Assembly (NCBI GenBank): GCA_023393125.1
Contig: JAEWMQ010000030.1
Span: 62,001-126,000 of the forward strand
DNA length: 64,000 bases
DNA from: Bacillota bacterium
GTDB taxonomy: Bacteria > Bacillota > Clostridia > Lachnospirales > Cellulosilyticaceae
Direction: 5' to 3'
Below, in pieces: positions 36,920 through 46,926 of the stretch. Position 1 is the stretch's first letter; every line of letters begins with the position of its first letter. The notes under the pieces are model-generated. The model was not told the origin of the DNA. It searched no databases and was given only the letters and a program-made list of their open reading frames with translations. The position numbers and the translations under genes are program-made.

Positions 36920-37765
36920 TTATTTAGTGAAATAAGCAAGACCAATGCTACCAGGACCGACATGAAGACCAATAACAGGACCAATTGATTGAATTTGAAC
37001 ACTGCGACCTAATTGGTTTTCTAGCGCTGTAGCTAAAGCCAATCCTTCTTCTTCACAATTGATATGATGAACAATGACATCACCTAACTCACGTTCAGCC
37101 AAATCACTCATAAATCCTTGGACAATCGCATCAATTGCTTTTTTCTTCGTACGAACTTTAGTAAAGACAGAAGTTTGTCCATCCTTAACAGTTAAGATAG
37201 GCTTGATTTGTAATAATGTTCCAAATAAAGCAGCAGCACCACCGATACGCCCTCCCTTTTTTAAATAAGTGAGAGTGTCAGGAGTAAATAGAAAACGACT
37301 ATGATTAATGACAGCTTCGGCAATGGTAATTACTTCACCTAAGTTCTTACCTTCTGCAGCAGCTTTAGCGGCTTCAAGTGCAGTAAAACCAAGTTGCATG
37401 CAGTTCGTGCGAGAGTCTAGAATTTCTATTTCTGCATGGGGATATTTTTCTATAATCATATTTTTAGTAGCATGAGCACTAGCATACGTACCGCTCATTT
37501 CAGAAGAAAGGAAAATAGCTACAATACTATGCCCTTGTTTGATTAAATTCTCGAAGGTATCATACATTTCACCAGGAGTAGGTTGTGAAGAAGTTGGAAT
37601 TTCAGTAGACTTAGCCATTTCATCATAAAAGGTTTCATTTTTGATATCCACTTCTCGTAAAACTTGATTATTTAAGTGTACACCTAAAGAAACAATAGAA
37701 ATATCATGTTTTAAACGTGCTTGCTCAGGAATGTAAGACGTACTATCTGTAACAATTTTAATCAT
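36920..37765 (-). CDS. degV: DegV family fatty-acid-binding protein (second copy)
   Basis: A 281-residue DegV protein on the minus strand. Motifs are KIVTDSTSYIPEQ at the N-terminus, PTSSQPTPGEMYDTF (~56-70), IFLSSEMSGTYASA (~84-97), LTYLKKGGRIGGAAA (~158-172) and GLHVGPGSIGLAYF at the C-terminus, all standard. AAAAGGAG precedes the ATG. It differs clearly from the copy at 27157-28008 (PTTSLPSPETA versus PTSSQPTPGEM), so the two may bind different fatty acids. It is divergent from udk and convergent with the GH2 gene. Confidence 0.94.
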   Translation of the reverse strand: MIKIVTDSTSYIPEQARLKHDISIVSLGVHLNNQVLREVDIKNETFYDEMAKSTEIPTSSQPTPGEMYDTFENLIKQGHSIVAIFLSSEMSGTYASAHATKNMIIEKYPHAEIEILDSRTNCMQLGFTALEAAKAAAEGKNLGEVITIAEAVINHSRFLFTPDTLTYLKKGGRIGGAAALFGTLLQIKPILTVKDGQTSVFTKVRTKKKAIDAIVQGFMSDLAERELGDVIVHHINCEEEGLALATALENQLGRSVQIQSIGPVIGLHVGPGSIGLAYFTK

Positions 37766-37948
37766 TTTTTTAACTCCTTTTTAGCATACTATAAATTCAT
37801 TAAAGCAATTTCATATGTATTTTATATGTTTATAATATATTCCAGTTAGTTTTTTTGTAAAATCCTAGCCAAGCTTAGATGGCTATGTTATGATGAAATA
37901 TAGTGGCTATGAGCCAAGCAAACAGAAAGAGACTAGATGGAGGATACT

Positions 37949-38566
37949 ATGAAGGAAATTTTAATCATAGGTATTGCAGGTGGAACGGGTTCTGGAAAAA
38001 CAACTTTAACCCAAAAAATAAAAGAAGCGTTTAATGATGATGTGGTTGTTTTATCTCATGATTATTACTATAAATCTAATGCGCACTTAACATTTGAAGA
38101 ACGTACAAAACTGAATTATGATCATCCTAATGCATTTGATACGGATCTTTTGATTGAACATGTTCGTAGACTAAAACAAGGTGAACCTATTTCACACCCA
38201 GTTTATTCGTTTGTAGAACATACACGTTTAGAAGAAGTTGTAGAAGTACAACCTAGAAAGGTTATTATTGTTGAGGGTATCCTTATTTTTGAAAGTCAAG
38301 AACTTTGTGACTTAATGGATATAAAAGTATTTGTGGATACTGATGCAGACCTACGTATTATTAGAAGACTTTTACGTGATGTAAAAGAAAGAGGAAGAGA
38401 TTTAGATTCAGTTGTTAATCAATATATTGGAACAGTTAAACCAATGCATGAGCGTTTTGTAGATCCAACTAAAAAGAGAGCGGATGTCATTATTCCGGAA
38501 GGTGGGTTTAATTCAGTTGCACTTTCTATGTTATTAGAGCAAATTCGTAATTTTATTAACCAATAA
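37949..38566 (+). CDS. udk: Uridine kinase
   Basis: A 205-residue pyrimidine salvage kinase that phosphorylates uridine and cytidine to UMP and CMP. The P-loop is GIAGGTGSGKTTL (~7-19), then LSHDYYYKSNAHL, YDHPNAFDTDLL and RRLLRDVKERGRDLDSV. The start is ATG 37949; the in-frame ATG at 37937 lies in front of the GGAGG site at 37940-37944 and so is unlikely. A perfect terminator follows. It sits alone among repair and sugar genes. Confidence 0.96.
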   Translation: MKEILIIGIAGGTGSGKTTLTQKIKEAFNDDVVVLSHDYYYKSNAHLTFEERTKLNYDHPNAFDTDLLIEHVRRLKQGEPISHPVYSFVEHTRLEEVVEVQPRKVIIVEGILIFESQELCDLMDIKVFVDTDADLRIIRRLLRDVKERGRDLDSVVNQYIGTVKPMHERFVDPTKKRADVIIPEGGFNSVALSMLLEQIRNFINQ

Positions 38567-38607
38567 AAACAAAAGAGGTAGGATGAAAATCCTACCTCTT
38601 TTGTTTT
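38566..38607 (+). terminator. Intrinsic terminator after udk
   Basis: A long perfect stem ending in GGTAGGAT / ATCCTACC with loop GAAA (38585-38588), A-rich left and TTTTGTTTT right. Confidence 0.92.
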
Positions 38608-38682
38608 ATTAAAATACACTAATTGTTAAACCTTACTTCTAATGAAGCCTATAAGATTAAATAGATTCGAATTTTATCTACT

Positions 38683-39552
38683 TTATTTTTTAATAAACAT
38701 TTGTGTCCAATAGTGACCATTGCTATCATAGCCAACTCCAATATGGGTGAACTTACTACTTAAAATATTAGCACGATGTCCAGAACTATTCATCCAACCT
38801 TTTACTACTGCTTCTGGGGTTGTATAGCCTTGAGCAATATTTTCACCAGCAGCTGTATAACTGATGCCAAATTGTTGCATCATATCAAAAGGTGAACCAT
38901 AAGTTGGACTTGTGTGGCTAAAATAACCGTTAGTACGCATATCGGTTGATTTAATGCGGGCTACTTTTCTGAGACTTTCATCCATTGAAAGAGGAGAAAG
39001 ACCAGCAGTAGCACGTTCCTGATTAACAAGGGTTAAGACTTGATCTTCAAAGCTTGTTTGTGCATCTGTAGTAGGTTCGTTTATCTCAGGGGCATTATCA
39101 TCTGGCTGATTTGTAGCTGGAGGTATAACAGGTTTAGTAATATAAACGCTTTTGTTTTTCCATTCTACGTTATAACCAAAGGTTTCTGCTAAAACTCTTA
39201 AAGTTATGTAGCTACGTCCATTCTTGATTTCAATACAACGTGTTAAGAGTTTGCCATTTACCCATAGATTTTGTGTCTTAGAATTAATACGAACAGTGAG
39301 TGTTTTTTGTGTTGATTGATGGCTGCCAGTTAAAATAACCTCTGGTGATTGCCAATCTACTTGTAGGCCTAAAACTTCACCAACTGCACGCACTGGAATC
39401 ATTGTTCTTTGTGTACTAGAAATATAAGCAGGTGTACTAGAACTATCAATTACTTTACCTTCTATATAAATAGGAATAGATGAAGCTGCAAATAGTGAAG
39501 AACATAAAAGTAAAACTGAGAGACATAAAATAACAATTCTTTTGTTTTTCAT
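38683..39552 (-). CDS. Secreted CAP-domain protein with N-terminal stalk domain
   Basis: A 289-residue exported protein. Signal peptide 1-23 (MKNKR then hydrophobic, cleavage near LFAASS) is followed by a copper-amine-oxidase-N-like stalk domain (~28-140, with TMIPVRAVGEVLGLQVDW and YITLRVLAETFGYNVEW), a Pro/Asn/Thr linker (~141-165) and a CAP/SCP-like domain (~168-289: LVNQERATAGLSPL, FSHTSPTYGSPFDMM, AGENIAQG, HRANILSSKFTHIGVGY). Bacterial CAP proteins are secreted and of uncertain function. The His and Glu residues of the CAP pocket are present. It is divergent from uvrA. Confidence 0.92.
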   Translation of the reverse strand: MKNKRIVILCLSVLLLCSSLFAASSIPIYIEGKVIDSSSTPAYISSTQRTMIPVRAVGEVLGLQVDWQSPEVILTGSHQSTQKTLTVRINSKTQNLWVNGKLLTRCIEIKNGRSYITLRVLAETFGYNVEWKNKSVYITKPVIPPATNQPDDNAPEINEPTTDAQTSFEDQVLTLVNQERATAGLSPLSMDESLRKVARIKSTDMRTNGYFSHTSPTYGSPFDMMQQFGISYTAAGENIAQGYTTPEAVVKGWMNSSGHRANILSSKFTHIGVGYDSNGHYWTQMFIKK

Positions 39553-39751
39553 AGTAAAACCTCTTTCTATTTATAAATTACAACTAATTGTTACAAAATG
39601 TTACGTAGTTATTACAAGATTACTCTAAGGGAAATTAATGAAAAAAACAAGACTAAAATAAAAATTACCATCAATTAACATACTTATATTTCGGCTTAAA
39701 ATAAGCGTATAGAAAGCGTTTTTTCTAAAAAACTAATTTAAAAGAAAAAAT

Positions 39752-39790
39752 CGAACAGGTGTTTGAAAAACCGGATGTCTATGTTATAAT
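39752..39790 (+). promoter_or_regulatory. uvrA promoter with overlapping LexA box
   Basis: TTGAAA (39762-39767), a 17-base spacer and TATAAT (39785-39790) form a good promoter. CGAACAGGTGTTTG (39752-39765) matches the CGAAC-N4-GTTYG SOS box and overlaps the -35, where LexA binding would block polymerase. Confidence 0.75.
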
Positions 39791-39827
39791 CAATTATAAG
39801 AAACTAAGGATAAAAGAAGGGGAATTT

Positions 39828-42662
39828 ATGAAGAATAAGATTGTCATTAAAGGTGCTAAAGAGCATAATTTAAAAAATGTAGATTTAGATTTAGAGCGTG
39901 ACCAGTTTATTGTCTTTACAGGCTTAAGTGGTTCGGGTAAATCATCTTTAGCATTTGATACCATTTATGCAGAAGGACAGAGGCGTTATGTAGAATCTTT
40001 ATCTGCTTATGCAAGGCAGTTTTTGGGTCAAATGGAGAAACCAGAAGTAGAAAGTATATCAGGTCTTTCACCAGCCATTTCAATTGACCAAAAAACGACT
40101 AGCAAAAATCCACGTTCTACTGTAGGGACTGTAACAGAAATTTATGATTACTTACGTTTGCTTTATGCTAGAGTAGGAATTCCTCACTGTCCTAAATGTG
40201 GGAAGGAAATTAAAAAGCAAACGATTGACCAGATGGTGGATGTACTTATGGGACTAGAAGAAAGAACCAAAGTACAACTGCTTGCGCCTGTTGTAAGAGC
40301 ACGTAAAGGACTTCATGAAAAAGTACTTGAAAATGCACGTAAACAAGGTTTTATACGCGCCAGAATTGATGGAGAAATGTATGACTTATCAGAAGAAGAA
40401 ATTAATTTAGATAAAAATAAGAAGCATACGATTGATGTTATTGTAGACCGATTAGTTATTAAAAGTGGTATTGAAAAACGTTTAACAGATTCCATAGAAA
40501 CAGTAATGAAGCTTTCAGGTGGACTCATGTTAGTAGATGTTATAGATGGAGAGGAGATGCGATTTAGTGAAAGCTTTGCCTGCCCAGATTGTAATATCAG
40601 TATTGAAGAGCTAGAGCCAAGGTCCTTTTCTTTTAATAATCCTCAAGGCGCGTGTCCTGCATGTACTGGTTTAGGAGAACATTTAGAAGTAGATCCAGAA
40701 CTCGTTGTTCCTAATCCTAGCTTAAGTTTAAGGCAAGGTGCTATTGCTGTAGTAGGCTGGGGGTCAATAGGTAATCCAAGTAGCTATGCATATGCTCTTA
40801 TGTCTGCGTTAATGAAAAAATATAACTTTGATTTAGATACACCATTTGAAGCATTACCAGAGAAAGTACAACATGTCATCTTATATGGCACAGGCAAGGA
40901 AAAGATAAAGTTTGTTTTTTCCGGAGAATATGGTACAAAAGAGTATGAATACGCCTTTGAAGGTGTACTTGCTAACACTAAAAAGAGATATAATGAAACA
41001 AGTTCAGAGTCAGCAAAACAAGAGTATGAAAGTTTAATGACAAGTATTCCTTGTAGTGTATGTAAGGGTGCAAGATTAAAGCCGGAAGCATTAGCAGTTA
41101 CTATAGATGATAAGAATATTGATGAACTGACGCATTTATCTGTTGGAGATTTAAAAACATTTTTTGATACTATTCATTTAACAGAGCGTCAAAATAAAAT
41201 TGGAGAACAAATTTTTAAAGAAATCAAAGCGCGTTTAGGTTTCTTAGTAGATGTAGGTCTTGATTATTTAAATCTAGCACGTGCTTCTGGAACTCTTTCA
41301 GGAGGGGAAGCACAGCGTATTCGTTTAGCAACTCAGATTGGCTCTGGATTGGTAGGTGTACTTTATATTTTGGATGAACCAAGTATTGGTCTTCATCAAA
41401 GGGATAATGATAAACTCATTCAGACATTAATCAAGTTGAAAAACTTAGGAAATACTTTAATTGTTGTAGAACATGATGAAGACACTATGTATGCAGCAGA
41501 CTGGATTGTTGATATTGGTCCTGGTGCAGGAGAACATGGTGGACAAATCATTGCTTCGGGACCAATAGATACCATTTTAGCTTGTGAAAAATCTGAAACA
41601 GGTGCTTACTTAAGTGGGCGTAAACGTATTGAGTTACCTGGAGTAAGAAGAAAAGGAAATGGTCATACTTTAACATTAACAGGTGCGGCAGCTAATAACT
41701 TAAAAAATGTAACTTTAAAATTGCCATTAGGTACTTTAACTTGTATAACTGGCGTATCTGGTTCTGGAAAAAGTTCTCTTATTAATGAAATTTTATTAAA
41801 ACGTCTAGCAAGAGATTTAAATGGAGCACGTTTAAAACCAGGTCAGCATAAAGATATCAAGGGAATAGAATACCTAGACAAAGTGATTAGTATTGATCAA
41901 TCACCTATCGGACGTACACCACGTTCTAATCCTGCTACTTATACAGGGGTGTTCGATCAAATTAGAGATTTATTTGCTCAAACCAATGAAGCTAAGATGA
42001 AAGGGTATCAAAAAGGACGTTTTAGCTTTAATGTAAAAGGTGGACGTTGTGAAGCTTGTCAGGGAGACGGTATGATTAAAATTGAGATGCACTTTTTGCC
42101 AGATGTATATGTACCTTGCGAGGCGTGTAAAGGTAAACGTTATAATCGTGAGACTTTAGAGGTTAAATACAAGGATAAATCTATTGCGGAAGTTTTAAAC
42201 ATGACAGTAGAAGAAGCCCTTAAGTTCTTTGAAAATATTCCTTCCATTTCTCGTAAGCTTCAAACAATAGTTGATGTGGGATTAGGGTATATTCGATTAG
42301 GACAACCTTCTACCACTTTATCAGGTGGAGAGGCACAGCGTGTTAAATTAGCAACAGAACTTAGTAAACGCAGTACAGGTAAAACAATATATATTTTAGA
42401 TGAGCCAACAACGGGCTTACATTTTGCTGATGTTCATAAGCTAGTAGGTATTTTAGATAGACTTGTTGAAGGTGGCAATAGCGTAGTGGTTATTGAGCAT
42501 AACTTAGAGGTTATCAAAACAGCAGATTATATTATTGATTTAGGACCAGAAGGTGGTACCAGAGGTGGGAAAATTATTGCAGAAGGTACGCCTGAGCAAG
42601 TAGCTAAAAAAGAAGGTTCGTACACAGGACAATTTTTAAAGAAAATATTAAATAAGAACTAG
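39828..42662 (+). CDS. uvrA: Excinuclease ABC subunit A
   Basis: A 944-residue damage-recognition ATPase of nucleotide excision repair, with two ABC modules. Walker A sites are GLSGSGKSS (first module) and GVSGSGKSS (second); signatures LSGGEAQR occur twice. Zinc fingers are CPKCGKE with CPDC...CPAC in the first half and [16 protein letters not shown] in the second. The start is ATG 39828 with AGAAGGGG before it. The longer in-frame start at 39759 is rejected because the promoter -10 (39785-39790) lies inside it. LexA-type control is likely. Confidence 0.98.
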   Translation: MKNKIVIKGAKEHNLKNVDLDLERDQFIVFTGLSGSGKSSLAFDTIYAEGQRRYVESLSAYARQFLGQMEKPEVESISGLSPAISIDQKTTSKNPRSTVGTVTEIYDYLRLLYARVGIPHCPKCGKEIKKQTIDQMVDVLMGLEERTKVQLLAPVVRARKGLHEKVLENARKQGFIRARIDGEMYDLSEEEINLDKNKKHTIDVIVDRLVIKSGIEKRLTDSIETVMKLSGGLMLVDVIDGEEMRFSESFACPDCNISIEELEPRSFSFNNPQGACPACTGLGEHLEVDPELVVPNPSLSLRQGAIAVVGWGSIGNPSSYAYALMSALMKKYNFDLDTPFEALPEKVQHVILYGTGKEKIKFVFSGEYGTKEYEYAFEGVLANTKKRYNETSSESAKQEYESLMTSIPCSVCKGARLKPEALAVTIDDKNIDELTHLSVGDLKTFFDTIHLTERQNKIGEQIFKEIKARLGFLVDVGLDYLNLARASGTLSGGEAQRIRLATQIGSGLVGVLYILDEPSIGLHQRDNDKLIQTLIKLKNLGNTLIVVEHDEDTMYAADWIVDIGPGAGEHGGQIIASGPIDTILACEKSETGAYLSGRKRIELPGVRRKGNGHTLTLTGAAANNLKNVTLKLPLGTLTCITGVSGSGKSSLINEILLKRLARDLNGARLKPGQHKDIKGIEYLDKVISIDQSPIGRTPRSNPATYTGVFDQIRDLFAQTNEAKMKGYQKGRFSFNVKGGRCEACQGDGMIKIEMHFLPDVYVPCEACKGKRYNRETLEVKYKDKSIAEVLNMTVEEALKFFENIPSISRKLQTIVDVGLGYIRLGQPSTTLSGGEAQRVKLATELSKRSTGKTIYILDEPTTGLHFADVHKLVGILDRLVEGGNSVVVIEHNLEVIKTADYIIDLGPEGGTRGGKIIAEGTPEQVAKKEGSYTGQFLKKILNKN

Positions 42663-42681
42663 GGAATTATGTTGAAATAGT

Positions 42682-42718
42682 AAAAAGGTATCAAAGCAAG
42701 TTGCTTTGATACCTTTTT
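42682..42718 (+). terminator. Bidirectional terminator after uvrA
   Basis: AAAAAGGTATCAAAGCA (42682-42698) pairs with TGCTTTGATACCTTTTT (42702-42718), loop AGT; it also serves the convergent minus-strand gene. Confidence 0.93.
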
Positions 42719-42751
42719 GTTCATCAAGTATATAGATGTATACTTAGTGGT

Positions 42752-43864
42752 TTATCTATAAGAGAAACGACCATTTGCATCAATAGTTGCAATGATGTTA
42801 CCAGTAACTGTATCAATGATTTGACCTTCTACATCTACACCATTATATTCTTTTTCAATATCAATTTGCATATCGTAAAGATCATCTTCAATAACAGTAT
42901 CGTTAGTTTGGATACCCTTCCATTTAGTTTGAAGATCTACATTTGAAAGTTTTACTTTTACAGTAAACAATAGTGATCTAGAAGAAGGAGCTAATTCAAT
43001 ACTGTCAATTGGTAAGGTGAATTTACCATTTTCAGTTGATGTTGTATACGCTATATTACTGAAACTAGTATAGTAACGAGAAAGGTCTTTTGCAGTATCA
43101 TAATAATTATCTGACATCAAGCTGAAGCTAATTTTATTTGTTTTTGAGTATGTAAAAGTTGCTTTGTCCCAGTCAGAGCGACTATCTGTAATAGAACCTA
43201 CAATTTCGATATCTGAATGATTTTTACGAATATCTGCACAAATATCTTGTGTGAAGAGTCTTAATTCACTTGAGCTTATACGATTAAATCTTGACTCATC
43301 ATTTCTTGAATCGTATGAGATTTCTAACTCTAGTTTTCCGCTAGAATTTTGTGTTAAGTCAAATGTCCAATCAATACGGTTTTCTGTGCCATAAGTATCT
43401 TGAATGTAGGCAAGTGTTTTACTAAGAGCAGCAGCAGAGATATTAGAACCTGTAGAAGTATCTTGTTTATAATTAGCAAGTTCTGCTTTAAGAGATTCAA
43501 CTTCACGTTGGGCGATAGCAAGATTATAATTAGCAGTAGCTAATTGTTGCTGTAATGAAGTGACTTGTGAAGAGTTATCTGTTGCAATTGTATTAGTGAT
43601 TTTAACCAGATTATTAGTTCCATCCCAATCTACATTGGCTCCTAATATTTGGCTAACTGCACGAAGTGGTACATAAGTAGTACCATCAATAGCAAATGGT
43701 TCTTCAGAAATAGATTTAACTACGCCATTATAGGTTACTTGAATATTTCTGTAGGTAGCTTTTAAAGTTTTTGTATAGTTAGCTGCATCTACAATGCCTG
43801 CACTGAAAACGGTGCTTAAACCAAGTACTAAACATAATTTCTTGTAATGATTACTCATTTTCAT
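42752..43864 (-). CDS. Secreted stalk-domain protein with coiled coil
   Basis: A 370-residue exported protein. Signal peptide 1-27 (cleavage near VDAANY) is followed by a copper-amine-oxidase-N-like stalk domain (~30-95, YNGVVKSISEEPFAIDG and TYVPLRAVSQILGANVDW), a predicted coiled coil (~100-138, heptad-like TSLQQQLATANYNLAIAQRE) and a ~230-residue C-terminal domain rich in Asp/Ser that I do not recognise. AGGAGG stands before the ATG on the minus strand. It resembles the other two stalk proteins in the window only in the N-terminal module. It is likely cell-surface located; function unknown. Confidence 0.8.
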   Translation of the reverse strand: MKMSNHYKKLCLVLGLSTVFSAGIVDAANYTKTLKATYRNIQVTYNGVVKSISEEPFAIDGTTYVPLRAVSQILGANVDWDGTNNLVKITNTIATDNSSQVTSLQQQLATANYNLAIAQREVESLKAELANYKQDTSTGSNISAAALSKTLAYIQDTYGTENRIDWTFDLTQNSSGKLELEISYDSRNDESRFNRISSSELRLFTQDICADIRKNHSDIEIVGSITDSRSDWDKATFTYSKTNKISFSLMSDNYYDTAKDLSRYYTSFSNIAYTTSTENGKFTLPIDSIELAPSSRSLLFTVKVKLSNVDLQTKWKGIQTNDTVIEDDLYDMQIDIEKEYNGVDVEGQIIDTVTGNIIATIDANGRFSYR

Positions 43865-44001
43865 AATAGTCCTCCTAAAATAAAGAATTTTATATTTAAT
43901 GTCAAACTAAGTATAAACAATATATCTTAAAATATCAATGAATATGAGTACAAAAATAGTATTTTAACTAAACTGAAATAATATGGTAATAAAACAGAAT
44001 A

Positions 44002-44010
44002 TGCTATAAT
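44002..44010 (+). promoter_or_regulatory. Extended -10 promoter element of uvrC
   Basis: TGCTATAAT (44002-44010) is an extended -10 hexamer without a recognisable -35. Unlike uvrA and uvrB, no LexA-like box was found here. Confidence 0.5.
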
Positions 44011-44050
44011 AATTCTAAGACAAGTGAAGACTAGCAAGAAGGAGGCAGAT

Positions 44051-45886
44051 ATGTTTATTATAGAAGATGAACTAAAAAGGTTACCTGAAAAACCAGGCGT
44101 CTATTTGATGAAAAATGATTTAGGGCAAATTATTTATGTAGGAAAAGCAATTAACTTAAAAAATCGTGTTAGGCAATATTTTCAAAGCTCGAAGAATCAT
44201 TCGATTAAAGTTAAGAAGATGGTACAACATATTGAGAGTTTTGAATATATTATTACGCGTTCAGAAGTAGAAGCACTTGTATTAGAGTGTAATTTAATTA
44301 AAAAATATGATCCTAAGTACAATATCAGGTTGAAGGATGATAAACAATATCCTTATATTAAAATAAATACACAAGATGCTTTTCCACGTATGCAGGTTGT
44401 AAGGCAAATGAAAAAGGATGGTGCTAAATATTTTGGTCCATATACAGATGTGACAGCCATGTGGGAAGTTGTTGAAATTATAAAAAATACATGGCCATTA
44501 CGTACATGTACTCGGAATTTACCAAAGGATATAGGAAAGGAGCGAGCTTGTCTTAATTATCATATTGGCAAATGTAATGCACCTTGTATTGGCATTGTTA
44601 ATGAAGAATCTTATGGGAGAATGATAGACGAAGTTATTAATTTCTTAAATGGTAGGTATAAAGAGGTTATTAAAAAACTTCAAGCAGACATGATAGATGC
44701 TTCAGAAAACCTGCAGTTTGAAAAAGCAGCTCAGTTAAGAGATCAAATACAAGCAGTTATGAAATTAGAACAAAAGCAAAATGCAACAATGAGTAATATG
44801 ATAGATCAAGATGTGATTGCCTTTGCAAAAAGTCCGCAAGATACATTGGTGCAAGTTTACTTTGTAAGGCAAGGTAAAATGCTAGGAAGAGAGCATTTTT
44901 ATTTAAAAGACACTGAAGATGAAACCATTGAAGATGTTTTTCGCGATTTTATCGTACAATTTTATGCTAATGCAACCTTTATTCCAAAAGAGATTGTTAT
45001 TGAGAGGGTACCTAGTGAAAAAGAGGTTTTAGAGAGTTATTTAGCAGATAAGAAAGGTAGCAAAGTACAACTCATTACACCTATTAAAGGAACTAGGCAT
45101 GGTTTAATGGAGCTTGCAAGTAAAAATGCGGAATTAACACTAGGACAGTTTGGGGATCAGATGAAAAAAGAGCAAGAGCGTACAGAAGGAGCACTTGCGC
45201 AGCTTCAAGAAGCCATTGGACTAGAAAAACTACCTTATCGCATAGAAGCATATGATATTTCTAACACACAAGGTGTGCAGTCTGTAGGTGGCATGGTAGT
45301 TTTTGAGGGAGGAAAACCTAAGAAAAGTGATTATCGTAAGTTTAAAATTAAAAGTATACAGGGACCTAATGACTATGGTAGCTTAGAAGAAGTATTAGAT
45401 CGTCGATTTAATCGTCTTAAAGAAGAACAAGAGGAAAATAGTTTTAGTAAGATACCGGATTTACTTATGATGGACGGAGGAAAAGGTCAAGTAAGTGTAG
45501 CTGAAAAAATGCTTGCTAAGCATGGGCTAACTATTCCAGTGTGTGGTATGGTTAAAGATGATAGGCATCGAACAAGAGGTCTTCTTTATAAAGGCGAGGA
45601 AATCTTATTACCAAGTAGTAGTGAAGGATTTAAATTAATGACACGTTTACAAGACGAAGTCCATCGTTTTTCAATAGAATATCATAAAAAACTTCGTAGT
45701 AAAGCTCAGGTTCAGTCATTATTAGATGATATTAAGGGTGTAGGGAAAGAACGGAAAAAAATTATTTTGCAACATTTTAAAAGTATTGAGCACTTAAGAA
45801 AGGCTACTCTTAGTGACATTGAACAAGTGCCAGGAATTCCAGTTGATGTTGCAAGCAATATCTATAATTATTTTCATAGGAATTAG
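44051..45886 (+). CDS. uvrC: Excinuclease ABC subunit C
   Basis: A 611-residue dual-incision nuclease of nucleotide excision repair. The GIY-YIG domain is at the N-terminus (PGVYLMKNDLGQIIYVGKA, ~14-32). The UVR motif is NLQFEKAAQLRDQI (~209-222). The RNase H-like 5'-incision domain contains YDISNTQGVQSVGGMVVF and LMMDGGKGQVS, and the C-terminal helix-hairpin-helix pair contains DDIKGVGKERKKIIL and VPGIPVDVASNIY. ATG 44051 follows GGAGG; the upstream in-frame ATG at 44024 lacks a site. hprK follows after 75 bases, an order found in related clostridia. Confidence 0.97.
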   Translation: MFIIEDELKRLPEKPGVYLMKNDLGQIIYVGKAINLKNRVRQYFQSSKNHSIKVKKMVQHIESFEYIITRSEVEALVLECNLIKKYDPKYNIRLKDDKQYPYIKINTQDAFPRMQVVRQMKKDGAKYFGPYTDVTAMWEVVEIIKNTWPLRTCTRNLPKDIGKERACLNYHIGKCNAPCIGIVNEESYGRMIDEVINFLNGRYKEVIKKLQADMIDASENLQFEKAAQLRDQIQAVMKLEQKQNATMSNMIDQDVIAFAKSPQDTLVQVYFVRQGKMLGREHFYLKDTEDETIEDVFRDFIVQFYANATFIPKEIVIERVPSEKEVLESYLADKKGSKVQLITPIKGTRHGLMELASKNAELTLGQFGDQMKKEQERTEGALAQLQEAIGLEKLPYRIEAYDISNTQGVQSVGGMVVFEGGKPKKSDYRKFKIKSIQGPNDYGSLEEVLDRRFNRLKEEQEENSFSKIPDLLMMDGGKGQVSVAEKMLAKHGLTIPVCGMVKDDRHRTRGLLYKGEEILLPSSSEGFKLMTRLQDEVHRFSIEYHKKLRSKAQVQSLLDDIKGVGKERKKIILQHFKSIEHLRKATLSDIEQVPGIPVDVASNIYNYFHRN

Positions 45887-45919
45887 GCAATAAAGGTGAT
45901 AGGAAAAAAAGGGAGAAAA

Positions 45920-45928
45920 TGTTATACT
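45920..45928 (+). promoter_or_regulatory. Extended -10 element before hprK
   Basis: TGTTATACT (45920-45928) looks like an extended -10. It lies upstream of the SD-supported start at 45962 and argues against the in-frame start at 45896. Confidence 0.42.
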
Positions 45929-45961
45929 AGAAAGGCTAATGTGTGCCAAGGAGGAAAAAGC

Positions 45962-46897
45962 ATGTATTTTGTAACAGTAGCACAACTCAGAGAACAACTT
46001 AAACTAGAAAATCTTACACCGCAGGTAGATTACAAAGAACGTAGAATTACTCAATGTGATGTAAATAGGCCAGCATTGCAGTTAGCTGGTTTTTTTGATT
46101 ACTTTGATTCTACACGTTTGCAAATTATAGGGAAGGTTGAATATACCTATCTTGAAAAAATCGAAGAGGAAGAACGTAATAAGAGAATTAAGCGCCTACT
46201 AGATTATAAAGATATTCCGTGTATTGTTATTTGTCGTGAAGAAATTGAGCCATTTCCATATTTGTTGCAGTGTGCAGAGGAAAATGGAATTCCTATTTTT
46301 AAAACAGACTTACCAACAACAACTTTCTTAGCAGAAGCAAACAGGTGGCTTCATGTAGAACTAGCACAACGTCTGTCCATGCATGGGGTATTAGTAGACA
46401 TTTATGGCGAAGGTGTTTTAATTACAGGTGAAAGTGGTATTGGAAAAAGTGAAACAGCCTTAGAATTAATTAGACGTGGACATCGTTTAGTAGCAGATGA
46501 TGCAGTAGAAATTAAAAAAGTATCTGCTAGTACTTTATTAGGTTCAGCACCAGAAGTCATTAGACACTTTATTGAGGTAAGGGGAATCGGTATTGTGGAT
46601 ATTAAACAGATTTTTGGCGTGGGCTCTGTTAAACAAATGAAAAATATTGATTTGATTGTGCGTCTTGAAGCGTGGGATCAAAACAAACAGTATGACCGTT
46701 TGGGACTCACCAATGAGTATACAGATATCATGGGTATTAAAGTAGTAACAAATGCTATACCTATTCGTCCGGGTAGAAATGTAGCTATTATTTGTGAAAC
46801 AGCAGCTATTAACTTTAGACAAAAGAAAATGGGTTATAATGCGGCAGAGGCACTCAATGACCGTGTTATGAATAATTTGCAAAAAGGACAATTTTAA
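45962..46897 (+). CDS. hprK: HPr kinase/phosphorylase
   Basis: A 311-residue bifunctional enzyme that phosphorylates and dephosphorylates Ser46 of HPr and so sets carbon catabolite repression. The P-loop is GVLITGESGIGKSETALELI (~150-169), the catalytic segment HRLVADDAVEIKKV follows, and the signature VRGIGIVDIKQIFGVGSVK (~201-219) is complete. AAGGAGG precedes ATG 45962; the upstream start at 45896 lacks a site. Glucokinase follows after 29 bases, probably in one operon, joining carbon sensing to glucose phosphorylation. Confidence 0.97.
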   Translation: MYFVTVAQLREQLKLENLTPQVDYKERRITQCDVNRPALQLAGFFDYFDSTRLQIIGKVEYTYLEKIEEEERNKRIKRLLDYKDIPCIVICREEIEPFPYLLQCAEENGIPIFKTDLPTTTFLAEANRWLHVELAQRLSMHGVLVDIYGEGVLITGESGIGKSETALELIRRGHRLVADDAVEIKKVSASTLLGSAPEVIRHFIEVRGIGIVDIKQIFGVGSVKQMKNIDLIVRLEAWDQNKQYDRLGLTNEYTDIMGIKVVTNAIPIRPGRNVAIICETAAINFRQKKMGYNAAEALNDRVMNNLQKGQF

Positions 46898-46926
46898 GAG
46901 CTAAAGAGAATAAGGGAGGATGCAGC

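Noticed and set aside
39714..39729. CRE-like sequence (AGAAAGCGTTTTTT) near uvrA
   Set aside because: It misses several consensus bases of a catabolite-responsive element and lies next to genes with no clear carbon role.
46544..46891. 115-codon minus-strand frame
   Set aside because: It mirrors hprK, which has complete motifs; there is no supporting ribosome site or recognisable sequence.
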